Part shown: positions 54,699 through 64,000 of the stretch, piece after piece
How positions within the stretch are numbered: position 1 is the first letter of the stretch
Layout: the number at the start of each line of letters is the position of its first letter
Origin: Clostridium gallinarum
GTDB lineage: Bacteria > Bacillota > Clostridia > Clostridiales > Clostridiaceae
DNA: 64,000 nt
Assembly (NCBI RefSeq): GCF_014836325.1
Contig: NZ_JACSQZ010000007.1
Location: forward strand, 25,615-89,614
Direction of reading: 5' to 3'
Translations under genes and position numbers: made by a program
The notes under the pieces: model-generated
What the model was told of the DNA's origin: nothing
Seen by the model: only the letters and a program-made list of their open reading frames with translations
The model's database searches: none

Positions 54699-56525
54699 CT
54701 ACTTTTTACTTCTACTTATTACTCTTCTTCTTTCTGCAGCATCTAGTATTCTTTTTCTCATTCTTATATTTTCAGGAGTTACTTCTACTAATTCATCTGC
54801 ATTTATAAATTCAAGACATTGTTCAAGTGACATTTGTCTTGGAGGAGTTAATTTTAATGCATCATCAGAACCTGAAGCTCTTGTATTAGTAAGTTTTTTA
54901 CCCTTACATACATTTATATCAATATCTTCTGCTCTTGAACATTCACCAACTATCATTCCTTGATAAACAGGAACACCTGCTCCTATGAATAAAGTTCCTC
55001 TTTCTTGTGCATTAAATAATCCATAAGTTATAGCATCTCCATCTTCAAATGAACATATAGACCCTCTACTTCTTCCAGGTATTTCACCCTTAAACTTATC
55101 ATATCCATGGAATACGTGATTCATTATTCCGTTACCTTTAGTATCTGTCATAAATTCATTTCTAAATCCTATTAATCCTCTAGCAGGAACTACAAATTCA
55201 AGTCTTGTATATCCATTTACAGCTGAAGTCATATTAACCATTTCAGCTTTTCTTGGTCCAAGCTTTTCCATAACTGGTCCCATGAACTCTTCTGGAACAT
55301 CTATTGTTAAATACTCCATTGGCTCTAACTTCTTGCCATTTTCTTCTTTAAAAATAACGTTAGCCTTTGAAACTTGGAATTCATAACCTTCTCTTCTCAT
55401 AGTTTCTATTAATATAGATAAATGAAGTTCTCCTCTACCTGAAACTTCAAAACAATCAGATGAAATTTCATTTACTCTTAAACTAACATTTGTTTCTAAT
55501 TCTTTTAATAATCTATCTCTTAAATGTCTTGATGTAACAAATTCACCTTCTCTTCCTGCAAAAGGAGAATCATTTACCATAAAGTTCATACTTAATGTTG
55601 GTTCATCAATTTCTACAAATGGTAAAGCTTCTGGATTTTGTGAATCTGCAATAGTTTCTCCAATATTACAATCTGGAATACCACTTAAAGCAATGATATC
55701 TCCTAATGAAGCTTCTTGTGTTTCTTCTCTATTAAGACCATTATAAGTAAATATACTTGTAACTCTATAATTAGATGTACTTCCATCTTGTCTTACTAAA
55801 GCAACTTGTTGATTCTTTTTAACTACACCTCTATGTATCTTACCTATTGCTATTCTTCCTACATATTCATTTGTATCTAATGTAGTTACAAGCATTTGGA
55901 ATGGGCCATCTATTTCTCCCTTTGGAGCTTCTACATTCTTTAATATAGTTTCAAATAATGGAATCATATCATTATTTGTATCCTCTACATTGTATCTAGC
56001 AAAACCTTCTCTTGCAGAAGCATATATTATTGGGAAATCTAATTGATTATCATCAGCACCAAGCTCTATAAATAATTCAAATACCTCATCTATAACTTCT
56101 TCCGGTCTTGCATTTGGTTTGTCTATTTTGTTTATAACAACTATTGGTTGTAATCCAAGTTCTAAAGCTTTCATTAAAACAAACTTTGTTTGAGGCATTG
56201 GACCTTCATAAGAATCTACAACTAATAAAACTGAATCTACCATTTTTAGTACACGTTCAACTTCTCCACCAAAGTCAGCATGTCCTGGAGTATCTACAAC
56301 GTTTATCTTAACGTCATTATATATAATAGCTGTATTTTTTGAAAGAATTGTGATTCCTCTTTCTTTTTCTAGATCATTAGAATCCATAACTCTTTCTTCA
56401 ACCTTTTCATTAGTTCTAAAAACATGACTTTCTTTTAATAAAGCATCTACTAAAGTAGTTTTTCCGTGGTCAACGTGTGCTATTATTGCAATATTTCTGA
56501 TATCTTCTCTACTTATTAAATTCAT
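54699..56525 (-). CDS. typA: Ribosome-associated GTPase TypA/BipA
   Basis: TypA is an EF-G-like GTPase assisting 50S assembly under stress or cold. The 608 residues include the G1 motif IAHVDHGKTTLVDALL, a conserved ERGITILSKNT switch, DTPGHADFGGEVERV, NKIDKPNARP, and the TypA-specific C-terminal domain (RERGTLFIGAGVPVYQGMIVGE). The start follows GGAGG. A promoter and the rnjA terminator lie upstream. Confidence 0.97.
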   Translation of the reverse strand: MNLISREDIRNIAIIAHVDHGKTTLVDALLKESHVFRTNEKVEERVMDSNDLEKERGITILSKNTAIIYNDVKINVVDTPGHADFGGEVERVLKMVDSVLLVVDSYEGPMPQTKFVLMKALELGLQPIVVINKIDKPNARPEEVIDEVFELFIELGADDNQLDFPIIYASAREGFARYNVEDTNNDMIPLFETILKNVEAPKGEIDGPFQMLVTTLDTNEYVGRIAIGKIHRGVVKKNQQVALVRQDGSTSNYRVTSIFTYNGLNREETQEASLGDIIALSGIPDCNIGETIADSQNPEALPFVEIDEPTLSMNFMVNDSPFAGREGEFVTSRHLRDRLLKELETNVSLRVNEISSDCFEVSGRGELHLSILIETMRREGYEFQVSKANVIFKEENGKKLEPMEYLTIDVPEEFMGPVMEKLGPRKAEMVNMTSAVNGYTRLEFVVPARGLIGFRNEFMTDTKGNGIMNHVFHGYDKFKGEIPGRSRGSICSFEDGDAITYGLFNAQERGTLFIGAGVPVYQGMIVGECSRAEDIDINVCKGKKLTNTRASGSDDALKLTPPRQMSLEQCLEFINADELVEVTPENIRMRKRILDAAERRRVISRSKK

Positions 56526-56546
56526 TTAATTTCCTCCAGTGCGTTT

Positions 56547-56575
56547 TTTATATAATTTAATTTATATAATGTAAA
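56547..56575 (-). promoter_or_regulatory. SigA-type promoter for typA
   Basis: Minus-strand -35 TTTACA (56570-56575), 17 nt and -10 TATAAA (56547-56552), 22 bp before the ATG. Confidence 0.55.
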
Positions 56576-56600
56576 CCTATAAATTATTTTTTCCAAAATA

Positions 56601-56626
56601 AAATTGGATACATGCGTATCCAATTT
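56601..56626 (-). terminator. Terminator after rnjA
   Basis: An 11-bp perfect stem (AAATTGGATAC with GTATCCAATTT, 4-nt loop) is followed on the minus strand by TATTTTGG. Confidence 0.75.
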
Positions 56627-56688
56627 CAAAAAATCTTTTAAGCTATAATTATTCTAAGATTATTCTAAAGAATTGTCAACCTCTCAGA

Positions 56689-58356
56689 TTATATTTCCAT
56701 TATTATTGGTAATATCATTGGCTTTCTCTTAGTCTTTTCATAAAGATAAGTTCTAAGTTCATCCCTTACTTTAGATTTTAAGCTAGCCCAATCTTTTATA
56801 TTGCTTTCTTCACACTCTCTTAAAACATTTCTTACTATATCTTTAGCCTCGTCCATTAATCCTTCTGATTCTCTTACATAAACAAAGCCTCTTGATATAA
56901 TATCTGGTCCTGCAATAATTGAGTTATTTTCCTTAGATAAAGTAACTACAACTGTTAATATACCATCTTGAGATAAGTGTTTTCTATCTCTTAATACTAT
57001 ATTTCCAACATCTCCAACTCCAAGTCCATCTACAAATACCTGACCTGAATTTACTAATCCATTTTTTCTGATAGTGTTTCTAGTTACTTCTATAACTCCA
57101 CCATTTTCAGGGATTAATACATTTCCTTCTGGCATTCCTAAAGAAATTGCAAGCTCTCCATGTTGTTTTAAATGTCTATATTCACCATGAACTGGTATAA
57201 AGAACTTTGGTTTTACTAAACATTGCATAAGCTTTAATTCTTCTTGGCAAGCATGACCTGAAACGTGTATTTCCGCTAAAGATTTATATATAACCTCAGC
57301 CCCCTTTTGGAAAAGCTGATTAATAACCTTAGAAACTAACTTTTCATTTCCTGGTATAGGAGTTGCAGAAATAATTACAGTATCTCCTTGAACTATATTA
57401 ACCTTTCTATGTTCAGAACTTGCCATCCTAGCAAGAGCTGACATTGGTTCACCTTGGCTGCCTGTAGTTATAATAACTACCTTTTCGTTTGGATATTTAT
57501 TTATCTGATCAATACTTACTAATATATCTTTTTCAAATTCTAAATATCCAAGTTCTGCTGCTACTGCAACTATATTTTCCATACTTCTTCCAGATACAGC
57601 TACCTTTCTATCATGCATACGAGCTGCATCTATAATTTGCTGTATTCTATGAACATTTGATGCAAAAGTAGCAACTATTATTCTACCTTTTGATTTAGAG
57701 AATAATCTTGCAAAGCTTTCTCCCACAACTTTTTCTGACATAGTATATCCAGGCTTTTCTACATTTGTAGAATCCGCCATCATAGCTAATACACCTTTCT
57801 TCCCAATTTCTGCAAACCTTGCAAAATCCATTGGTTCTCCATCAATTGGCGTATAGTCTATTTTAAAATCTCCTGTGTGAAGTACAACCCCTAATGGAGT
57901 GTGTATTGCTATTGCAACTGAATCCGCTATAGAGTGATTTGTTTTTATAAACTCTACAGATACTGAATTTAATTTTATTACATCTCTTGGTTTAACTCTA
58001 ATTAATTCTGTTGAGCTTAGTAATCCGTGCTCCTTAAGCTTTGTCTCAACTATTCCAAGAGTTAATTTAGTTCCATATACAGGCACATTTAATTGTCTTA
58101 ATACATAAGGTAATGCACCTATATGGTCCTCATGTCCGTGAGTTAAGAATATTCCTCTTATCTTATCTTTATTTTTTAATAAATAACTTACATCTGGTAT
58201 TACTAAATCAATACCGAACATATCTTCATCTGGGAATTTCAGTCCACAATCAATAACTACTATATCATTTTTATACTCTATTGCAGTTATATTCTTTCCT
58301 ATTTCATTAATTCCTCCCAAAGGAATAATCTTAACCTTTGCTTTTTCGTTTTTCAA
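56689..58356 (-). CDS. rnjA: Ribonuclease J
   Basis: RNase J has 5'-3' exonuclease and endonuclease activity in mRNA and rRNA processing. The 555-residue metallo-beta-lactamase/beta-CASP enzyme shows PLGGINEIGKNITAIEY near the start, the zinc motif FLTHGHEDHIGALPYVL near 75, GDFKIDYTP near 165, TTGSQGEPMSAL near 300 and VSGHACQEELKLMQ near 365. It is probably the last gene of the alaS-ireB-ruvX-fur-rnjA neighbourhood. Only one J-type gene is in the window. Confidence 0.95.
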   Translation of the reverse strand: MKNEKAKVKIIPLGGINEIGKNITAIEYKNDIVVIDCGLKFPDEDMFGIDLVIPDVSYLLKNKDKIRGIFLTHGHEDHIGALPYVLRQLNVPVYGTKLTLGIVETKLKEHGLLSSTELIRVKPRDVIKLNSVSVEFIKTNHSIADSVAIAIHTPLGVVLHTGDFKIDYTPIDGEPMDFARFAEIGKKGVLAMMADSTNVEKPGYTMSEKVVGESFARLFSKSKGRIIVATFASNVHRIQQIIDAARMHDRKVAVSGRSMENIVAVAAELGYLEFEKDILVSIDQINKYPNEKVVIITTGSQGEPMSALARMASSEHRKVNIVQGDTVIISATPIPGNEKLVSKVINQLFQKGAEVIYKSLAEIHVSGHACQEELKLMQCLVKPKFFIPVHGEYRHLKQHGELAISLGMPEGNVLIPENGGVIEVTRNTIRKNGLVNSGQVFVDGLGVGDVGNIVLRDRKHLSQDGILTVVVTLSKENNSIIAGPDIISRGFVYVRESEGLMDEAKDIVRNVLRECEESNIKDWASLKSKVRDELRTYLYEKTKRKPMILPIIMEI

Positions 58357-58391
58357 TATGTCCCCTCCTTCTTTCTAAAATATGTAATTAA

Positions 58392-58415
58392 AAGGACTCT
58401 TTTAAAAGATTCCTT
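58392..58415 (-). terminator. Hairpin between the Fur-family gene and rnjA
   Basis: AAGGA-C-TC pairs with GA-T-TCCTT around a TTTTAAAA core that can also pair (58392-58415). The T-run on the minus strand is short (TTAATT), so termination is uncertain. Confidence 0.4.
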
Positions 58416-58422
58416 ATTATCC

Positions 58423-58890
58423 TTATTTTTTTTCTTTCATTTTACTTTGGCATTTTCTACAAACCCCAAAGAATTTAACACTATGATCTATTATTTTAAA
58501 CCCATATGATCTCTCAACCTCTTCTTCAAGTTCATCTAAAAGATCATCTTGAACTTCAATTACACTTTTACACTCATTACATACTAAGTGATGGTGCCTA
58601 TGACCTTCATCCTTACGAACTAATTCATATCTGCTACACCCATCATTTAAGTCTAATTTACAGATTACGCCTAATTCTTCTAATAAAATTATAGTTCTAT
58701 ATACAGTTGCTAAACCTATTTCCGGACAACTTTTTTTAACTTCATCATATATTTCTTCTGCTGTTAAATGTTCGCCCTCTTTTTCTATTATAGTATCAAC
58801 AATAGCTCTTCTTTGAGGCGTTAATTTATAACCTTTTTGTTTTAAATCTTCCTTTAAAACATTAAAATCTATACCATTTGATTGTTCCAC
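58423..58890 (-). CDS. Fur family metal-responsive transcriptional regulator
   Basis: A 155-residue ferric-uptake-regulator family protein. The winged helix (KLTPQRRAIVDTI, LTAEEIYDEV, IGLATVYRTIILLEELG) precedes a dimerisation domain with GHRHHHLVCNECK and GVCRKCQ, whose CxxC pairs bind structural zinc. GTG 58890 is chosen, with AAGGGG at about 10 nt; a TTG or GTG two or three codons upstream is possible. The acidic run after VIEVQDD looks more like Fur than PerR, but the metal cannot be decided from the sequence. Confidence 0.88.
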   Translation of the reverse strand: MEQSNGIDFNVLKEDLKQKGYKLTPQRRAIVDTIIEKEGEHLTAEEIYDEVKKSCPEIGLATVYRTIILLEELGVICKLDLNDGCSRYELVRKDEGHRHHHLVCNECKSVIEVQDDLLDELEEEVERSYGFKIIDHSVKFFGVCRKCQSKMKEKK

Positions 58891-58927
58891 AGACAACACA
58901 CCCCTTTCTAAATATTTTATTTAAAAC

Positions 58928-59203
58928 TTATTCTTCTTCCGAAAAAATAGTATCGTAAGCTTCTTGAACTGCTGCAAGCTCTACTTCGTCATCTATAGGT
59001 ATTAGTAAATCATCTCCATCTTCATCTACTCCTACCTTTAAAGCAAATATATCATCTTCAGTATAATTATCATCATATACTATTACATATTCACTTTTTT
59101 CTTCTGTATCTGGATTAACCATATCAAAAAATGCAACAACATTTAATTTTACTAATTTTCCATCTTCATCATATAATTCTAATGTCTTTAAATCTTTATC
59201 CAT
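58928..59203 (-). CDS. DUF1292 family protein (YrzB-like)
   Basis: A 91-residue acidic protein (LELYDEDGKLVKLNVVAFFDM, YVIVYDDNYTEDDIFALKV) of the DUF1292 family, which nearly always lies after ruvX and before a Fur gene in Firmicutes. No catalytic motif is visible and the function is unknown. AAGGAGAA lies before the ATG. Confidence 0.9.
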   Translation of the reverse strand: MDKDLKTLELYDEDGKLVKLNVVAFFDMVNPDTEEKSEYVIVYDDNYTEDDIFALKVGVDEDGDDLLIPIDDEVELAAVQEAYDTIFSEEE

Positions 59204-59279
59204 AAAAATTCTCCTTTTTTATAATTGTAATTTTTGCCTTTATAGTTGTCAATAATAATTTTCAATTGAAATTTATTTA

Positions 59280-59696
59280 TTATCTATTACTTAATCTATC
59301 TAAATAACCTTGAAGTATATAAATAGCCGCTATTTTATCAACTATTTTCTTTCTCTTACTCCTTGATAAATCTGCTTCTAACATTGCTTTATGAGCTGCA
59401 ACTGTTGTAAGTCTTTCATCCCACATTTCTACTTTCAACTCAGTTTCCTCTTTTATACGTTCAGAAAACTCTAAAACTTTTTCTCCTGATTCACCTATAG
59501 TACCATTCATATTTTTAGGCAAACCAATTACTATTGTTTCTACAGAATATTCTTTACATATTTTCTTTATTTCTTCAAGGTCTTGCTCTTTTTTAGTTCT
59601 TCTTATTGTTGTTATTCCTTGAGCCGTCCAACCTAACGGATCACTTATTGCAACACCAATAGTTTTTGAACCTATATCTAATCCTAGTATTCTCAT
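59280..59696 (-). CDS. ruvX: Holliday junction resolvase-like RuvX (YqgF)
   Basis: RuvX/YqgF is an RNase H-fold nuclease proposed to process the 5' end of pre-16S rRNA, and earlier a putative Holliday junction resolvase. The 138 residues have [20 protein letters not shown] at the N-terminus with the catalytic Asp, [17 protein letters not shown] near 57 and [13 protein letters not shown] near 95. AAGGAG precedes the ATG. It follows ireB, separated by a hairpin. Confidence 0.95.
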   Translation of the reverse strand: MRILGLDIGSKTIGVAISDPLGWTAQGITTIRRTKKEQDLEEIKKICKEYSVETIVIGLPKNMNGTIGESGEKVLEFSERIKEETELKVEMWDERLTTVAAHKAMLEADLSRSKRKKIVDKIAAIYILQGYLDRLSNR

Positions 59697-59716
59697 TAAT
59701 TTCTCCTTAAAATATT

Positions 59717-59744
59717 AAAGAGTGCCCGAAAACGGGCACTCTTT
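59717..59744 (-). terminator. Strong hairpin between ireB and ruvX
   Basis: AAAGAGTGCCCG pairs with CGGGCACTCTTT around a 4-nt loop and overlaps the ireB stop codon; only TTTAATATTTT follows on the minus strand. It is probably a partial terminator or stabiliser, since ruvX starts just after. Confidence 0.65.
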
Positions 59745-60000
59745 ATTTTATATCTAAATAAGATTTTATAACTTCCTCAAGAATTTCATCTCTTTCAAGT
59801 TTTCTTAGTAAAGCTCTTGCTCCGTTGTAGCTTGTAATGTAAGAAGGGTCCCCTGAAATAAGATATCCAACTAGTTGGTTAACTGGATTATAACCTTTCT
59901 CCTGTAACGCATTATAAACATCTGTTAAAATTGACTTTGTTAAATCTCCTTTATTGATGTTGAAATTAAATTGCATTGTCGCATCTAAGTTATTATTCAT
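59743..60000 (-). CDS. ireB: IreB family regulatory phosphoprotein
   Basis: An 85-residue DUF965/IreB protein ([36 protein letters not shown]). In Enterococcus IreB is phosphorylated near its N-terminus by the PASTA kinase IreK and affects cephalosporin tolerance. Here a single N-terminal threonine (T8) is available and the kinase homologue PrkC is encoded at 14-16 kb. The position between alaS and ruvX is the normal one. The ribosome-binding site is unusual (see the adjacent feature). Confidence 0.92.
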   Translation of the reverse strand: MNNNLDATMQFNFNINKGDLTKSILTDVYNALQEKGYNPVNQLVGYLISGDPSYITSYNGARALLRKLERDEILEEVIKSYLDIK

Positions 60001-60006
60001 ACATCT

Positions 60007-60032
60007 GCTGCTATTTGCAGCTCACCCCCTTA
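60007..60032 (-). promoter_or_regulatory. ireB ribosome-binding site with hairpin in the spacer
   Basis: TAAGGGGGTG (60023-60032) is the only good Shine-Dalgarno, but it is 22 nt from the ATG. Between them GCTGC-AAATA-GCAGC (60007-60021) can fold; the folded hairpin would leave about 7 nt, the normal spacing. Confidence 0.5.
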
Positions 60033-60141
60033 CTTATATTTAGTTAATAGTATCCTAGTACTAGTATTTCTTTTATTATTGAATTCTATACATAGTTCTT
60101 TTACTTATTTATATTATAAACTATAATTACTTAAAAGTACA

Positions 60142-62781
60142 CTATTTTACTAAATATTCTACTACTGAATAAGTTTTTTCTATTGCATCTTTGATATTTT
60201 GAGGATTCTTACCACCAGCTTGAGCCATATCTGGTCTTCCTCCTCCACCTCCTCCAACAATAGAAGCAACCTCTTTTATTATCTTTCCACAATGAACACC
60301 TTTATCTAAAACATCCTTAGTTGACATAGCTATTAAATTAACTTTTCCAGCTACATTGCTAAATAATACTACAACACCACTTGAAAGCTTATTTCTAACT
60401 TTATCACCTAAGTCTCTTAGTGCATTTCCATCTATTCCATCAACTGAGTAAGCAACAACCTTTACTCCATTAATTTCTTTAGCAGAATTTATTATATCAT
60501 CTTCTACTCCTGAAGTTAATTTACTTTTTAGTTCTGCTATTTCTTTTTCTTTTTCTTTAATTTCAGCATTTTGAGAAGAAATTTTCTTAAGAACATCTTT
60601 TTCATTACATTTTAATGCATTGCATGCTTCTTTTAATAATCTTTGTTTTTCTTCCATATATTTAATTGCATTTATTCCAGTAACTGCTTCAATTCTTCTA
60701 ATACCAGCAGCTACTCCAGCCTCTGAAATTATTTTAAATAATCCAATTTCTCCTGAATTTCTAACATGTGTACCACCACAAAGTTCTTTTGAAAACTCTC
60801 CTACACTTACAACTCTTACTTTATCTCCATATTTATCATCAAATAAAGCCATTGCACCTGATTCTTTTGCTTCATCTAAAGTCATAAGATTAGTATTTAC
60901 ATTGAATACTTCCATTATTTTTCTATTAACTAAATCTTCTAAAGTATTTATTTCTTCTTCACTTAATGACGCAAAGTGAGTAAAGTCAAATCTTAATCTT
61001 TCATCATCTACATATGAACCTGCTTGATTTACATGCTTTCCTACAACTTGCTTTAAAGCCTCATGTAGCATATGAGTTGCAGTGTGATTCTTTTCAATAT
61101 TGCTTCTTCTTGCAAAATCTATTTTTAAGTTTGCTTCTTCATTTATTTTAATAGATCCTTCATTCACTTTCACGTAATGAATAGTTTTTCCACCAACATT
61201 TTTCTTTGTATCATAAACATAAGCTTCTCCTGAAGCAGTTTTAATAATACCTTTATCTCCTACTTGACCACCCATTTCAGCATAGAATGGTGTCTTTTCA
61301 GTTACTATATAACCTTTTTCACCCTTAGATAATTCATCTACAAACTCATTATCATTAGCTAAAATAATAACTTTAGAAGAAACATCTAAATTACTATACC
61401 CAACAAATTCAGTATTTATTGAAGCTTCTATTTTATTTATTGGACTTTCATCACTACCCATGTAAGAAGATTCACCTCTAGCGCTTCTAGCTCTTTGTCT
61501 TTGTTCTTCCATTTCCTTTTTAAATGAATCATGGTCAACCTTCATACCTTTTTCTTCTAATATTTCTTCTGTTAATTCAATCGGGAAACCATAAGTATCA
61601 TATAACTTAAATGCTTTTTCTCCCTTTAATGTTTTTTCTTTTGAAGCTTCCATTTCTTCAATATAGTCATTTAATATATTCATTCCAGAATCTATAGTTT
61701 CATTAAATCTTTCTTCTTCTAAAGAAACTATTTTTTCTATATATTCTTTATTTTCTTTTAGATTCGGATAAGCTAATCCATAATTTTCAACTACTGATTC
61801 AACTATATCTGTTAAGAATAAACCTTTAATTCCAAGTAATCTTCCATGTCTAGCAGCTCTTCTTAAAAGTCTTCTAAGTACATATCCTCTTCCTTCATTA
61901 CTTGGTTGAACTCCATCTGAAATTAGCATAGTTACTGATTTAACATGGTCAGTAATTATTCTAAGTGAAATATCCTTTTGAGAGTCAGCCCCATACTTAA
62001 CACCTGAAAGTTCTGATACTTTATTTAATATATTTTTAACTGTATCTATTTCAAATATATTATCTACACCTTGCATTATTGTTGCAATTCTTTCAAGTCC
62101 CATTCCTGTATCTATATTAGGATTAGATAATCTGTTATAGTTTCCTTCTTCATCTTTATCAAATTGAGTAAATACTAGATTCCAAAATTCAACTACTCTA
62201 TCCTCATCAGCTGCTTTTATAAAGTCATCTACATTTGTAATAACACCTTCACCTCTGTCAAAGTGTATTTCAGTACAAGGACCACAAGGACCAACTCCAA
62301 TTTCCCAGAAGTTATCATCCTTTCCTAATCTAAAAATTCTATTTGGATCTACATCTGTTTTTTTGCACCATATATCAAAAGCTTCGTCATCTTCTAAATA
62401 AATAGTTACATATAATTTATCCTTTGGAATTTGTAAAGTTTCAGTAATAAACTCCCAAGCCCAAGGAATTATTTCTTCTTTAAAGTAGTCTCCAAAAGAA
62501 AAGTTTCCAAGCATTTCAAAGAAAGTACCATGTCTTGATGTTTTTCCTACGTTTTCTATATCACCAGTTCTTATACATTTTTGACAAGTTGTAATTCTCT
62601 TTCTTGGTGGTTCTTGAAGTCCTGTAAAATATGGCTTAAGAGGTGCCATACCTGCATTTATTAATAATAATGATTTATCATTTTTTGGTACTAGAGGAAA
62701 ACTCTCTAGTCTTAAGTGTTCCTTTGATTCAAAAAATCTTAAATAAGCTTCTCTTAGCTCATTAGTTCCCATGAATTTCAT
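60142..62781 (-). CDS. alaS: Alanine-tRNA ligase
   Basis: AlaS charges tRNA-Ala. The 879 residues have the class II catalytic domain ([53 protein letters not shown]), the editing domain with zinc-binding [12 protein letters not shown] near 560 and [14 protein letters not shown] near 660, and the C-terminal domain ending [15 protein letters not shown]. It is controlled by a T-box leader. GGAGG lies before the ATG. It heads the alaS-ireB-ruvX-DUF1292-fur group. Confidence 0.98.
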   Translation of the reverse strand: MKFMGTNELREAYLRFFESKEHLRLESFPLVPKNDKSLLLINAGMAPLKPYFTGLQEPPRKRITTCQKCIRTGDIENVGKTSRHGTFFEMLGNFSFGDYFKEEIIPWAWEFITETLQIPKDKLYVTIYLEDDEAFDIWCKKTDVDPNRIFRLGKDDNFWEIGVGPCGPCTEIHFDRGEGVITNVDDFIKAADEDRVVEFWNLVFTQFDKDEEGNYNRLSNPNIDTGMGLERIATIMQGVDNIFEIDTVKNILNKVSELSGVKYGADSQKDISLRIITDHVKSVTMLISDGVQPSNEGRGYVLRRLLRRAARHGRLLGIKGLFLTDIVESVVENYGLAYPNLKENKEYIEKIVSLEEERFNETIDSGMNILNDYIEEMEASKEKTLKGEKAFKLYDTYGFPIELTEEILEEKGMKVDHDSFKKEMEEQRQRARSARGESSYMGSDESPINKIEASINTEFVGYSNLDVSSKVIILANDNEFVDELSKGEKGYIVTEKTPFYAEMGGQVGDKGIIKTASGEAYVYDTKKNVGGKTIHYVKVNEGSIKINEEANLKIDFARRSNIEKNHTATHMLHEALKQVVGKHVNQAGSYVDDERLRFDFTHFASLSEEEINTLEDLVNRKIMEVFNVNTNLMTLDEAKESGAMALFDDKYGDKVRVVSVGEFSKELCGGTHVRNSGEIGLFKIISEAGVAAGIRRIEAVTGINAIKYMEEKQRLLKEACNALKCNEKDVLKKISSQNAEIKEKEKEIAELKSKLTSGVEDDIINSAKEINGVKVVAYSVDGIDGNALRDLGDKVRNKLSSGVVVLFSNVAGKVNLIAMSTKDVLDKGVHCGKIIKEVASIVGGGGGGRPDMAQAGGKNPQNIKDAIEKTYSVVEYLVK

Positions 62782-62813
62782 AATTTTACCTCCATTTAAT
62801 TACTTTATAAAAT

Positions 62814-63025
62814 AAAAAAAGTTTCCATCCCTTAGAAAAAGGGACGAAAACATAAATTCCGCGGTACCACCCTAATTATGCAAAAAATGCATCACTTAGT
62901 TTAATATAGCTCCAAGATAGCTTCAATATATTATGTAAGAAGTTTTCAGCTGCCACTTCCTCTCTGAATACATAGGGTATATTTACTCATTCTCTTCATA
63001 GCTAAATATTTAATTTTCTTATATT
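62814..63025 (-). promoter_or_regulatory. T-box leader (tRNA-Ala responsive) of alaS
   Basis: The T-box AGGGTGGTACCGCGG (62859-62873) carries the TGGT that would pair with tRNA ending ACCA. The Stem I base pairs TAGCT (63000-63004) with AGCTA (62907-62911), and its 3' side holds GAAGCTATC with GCT (62919-62921) as the likely specifier, an alanine codon. The terminator is GTTTTCGTCCCTT with AAGGGATGGAAAC (62821-62851) plus seven T. Uncharged tRNA-Ala would favour the antiterminator and alaS expression. Confidence 0.92.
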
Positions 63026-63033
63026 TCAATGAA

Positions 63034-63062
63034 ATTATAGTTTATTTATTAAAATATGTCAA
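63034..63062 (-). promoter_or_regulatory. Consensus SigA promoter of alaS
   Basis: Minus-strand -35 TTGACA (63057-63062), exactly 17 nt, -10 TATAAT (63034-63039): a perfect match to consensus, placing the start near 63027. Confidence 0.85.
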
Positions 63063-63066
63063 TATT

Positions 63067-64000
63067 TTAGAACAAATAATCATTTATATCTTCATATATA
63101 ACTTTAATTATAACAGCTATAGGTACTATAATAATCATTCCAATAAATCCACCAAGTTTCTCTCCAATTAAAAGTAATATTATAATTATAATTGGATGCA
63201 TATTAGTACTATCACCTGTTATCTTAGGTGATAATATGTTGCCTTCAATTTGTTGAATTATAAATACAGCAATAGCCGTCCATAAAGCCTTATTAGGCGA
63301 CTCTATAAGCGCCACAAATACAGAAGGTATACCACCTATTATAGGACCAAAATAAGGCACAATATTAAATATACCATTAAAAATACCTAGTATAATTGCA
63401 AACCTAACATTTAAAATTATTAATGCTACTGTAGTTAAAGCTCCTATGATTACAGATAAAAGTAATTGACTTATTATATACCTCGACAATACCTTATCTA
63501 TATGTGTTATTAATTTCTTTGCAATTACTCTTTTTTCAGTAGGTAATATTAATAAAACTTTATTAAAAATCAATTCTCCATCTACTAGAAAATAATATGT
63601 TACTATGGGTATAATTGCTAATGAAATTATACTTTCCAAGCAAGATAAAATATTGTCAAATAAACTATTAGAAAATGTTCTAAAAAAAATATTAACTTCA
63701 TCTCTAAGCCTATTATACATATCTTCTAAAAATGAAATATTACTGAGATTTATTTTTTTAGATACTGTTTCAACATACTCATCTATGTTATCTAATATAT
63801 TTCCCAAATTATGACTTTCCTTTACTATAGATGGAATAAGTATATATATAAACATTGAAATTCCTATTATAATGCTAAGAATAATAATTATAGAAGATGT
63901 TCTTTTTTTTATTTTAAACTTATCACTGATAGAGTTTCTTAAAGGTTTTAAAGAATAAGCAAATATGAAACTAATAAGAATAATATTAACTATATTTTTT
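63067..64000 (-). CDS. AI-2E family membrane transporter (5' end outside the window)
   Basis: The reading frame continues without a stop to the right edge, so at least 311 C-terminal residues are present and the start is missing. The visible part begins KNIVNIILISFIFAYSLKPL and has about seven hydrophobic segments. The family core TYYFLVDGELIFNKVLLILP, ISQLLLSVIIGALTTVALIIL, NIVPYFGPIIGGIPSVFVAL and QQIEGNILSPKITG follow. Members export quorum signals or act as Na+/H+ antiporters, so the substrate here is unknown. The alaS promoter lies immediately after its stop codon. Confidence 0.88.
   Translation of the reverse strand, partial: KNIVNIILISFIFAYSLKPLRNSISDKFKIKKRTSSIIIILSIIIGISMFIYILIPSIVKESHNLGNILDNIDEYVETVSKKINLSNISFLEDMYNRLRDEVNIFFRTFSNSLFDNILSCLESIISLAIIPIVTYYFLVDGELIFNKVLLILPTEKRVIAKKLITHIDKVLSRYIISQLLLSVIIGALTTVALIILNVRFAIILGIFNGIFNIVPYFGPIIGGIPSVFVALIESPNKALWTAIAVFIIQQIEGNILSPKITGDSTNMHPIIIIILLLIGEKLGGFIGMIIIVPIAVIIKVIYEDINDYLF

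Noticed and set aside
1..64000. CRISPR arrays, prophage, insertion sequences, tRNA or rRNA genes
   Set aside because: No regularly spaced repeats, transposase, integrase, phage structural genes or RNA gene signatures were seen on reading both strands.

Overview
The window is a stretch of conserved core chromosome from a low-GC, endospore-forming Firmicute, almost certainly a Clostridium sensu stricto (cluster I) species. The evidence is very AT-rich DNA and an almost gapless run of housekeeping genes. It also carries the whole compartment-specific sporulation sigma set (sigE, sigG, sigK) with spoIIGA, spoIVA, spoVM, ylbJ and ylmC, an ackA-pta acetate pathway, and pilT beside ftsZ. Nearly all genes lie on the minus strand; only tmcAL, ylbJ and rpmB are on the plus strand. 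I saw no prophage, insertion sequence, CRISPR array, rRNA or tRNA gene.

Layout. 1-3 kb: rpmF (only its first codons), yceD, ackA and pta. 3.1-5.6 kb: plus-strand tmcAL-ylbJ. 5.6-11.4 kb: a coiled-coil protein, coaD, rsmD, recG, fakA and an Asp23 protein. 11.6-12.0 kb: plus-strand rpmB and, facing it, the 22-residue spoVM microgene. 12-27 kb: a long co-directional block read from yicC through remA, gmk, rpoZ, coaBC, priA, def, fmt, a Zn protease, rsmB, rlmN, stp and prkC, then rsgA, rpe and thiN. 27-34.4 kb: ansA, a GC-richer structured element with its own terminator, a PBECR-like nuclease-domain gene, spoIVA, gpsA, der and a DUF512 protein. 34.6-42 kb: the phosphate regulon pgeF-phoP-phoR and pstS-C-A-B-phoU, with PhoP-box-like repeats. 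42-49 kb: nrdR, ylmC, sigG, sigE, spoIIGA, ftsZ, pilT and sigK. 49-54.6 kb: a penicillin-binding protein, udk, a U32 tRNA hydroxylase, trmR and mltG. 54.7-64 kb: typA, rnjA, a Fur-family gene, DUF1292, ruvX, ireB and alaS behind a T-box, then a truncated AI-2E-type permease.

How they work together. SpoIIGA processes pro-SigE in the mother cell, SigG follows in the forespore and SigK late in the mother cell. SpoVM and SpoIVA form the base of the spore coat. PrkC, Stp and IreB are a kinase, its phosphatase and a known kinase-substrate family, all in one window. PhoR/PhoP control high-affinity Pst phosphate uptake. The U32 protein and TrmR are consecutive enzymes for wobble uridine modification.

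The least explained locus is 28.26-28.84 kb, where an 88-nt structured element plus terminator lies between the PBECR-like gene and ansA. Other hidden signals are a 15-codon leader ORF before yceD, a SigF-type promoter before sigG, a Spo0A-like box at spoIIGA, a terminator that contains the Shine-Dalgarno of the next gene, and a hairpin inside the ireB ribosome-binding-site spacer. Promoter, box and RNA calls come from reading the sequence by eye; none was scored by a program.
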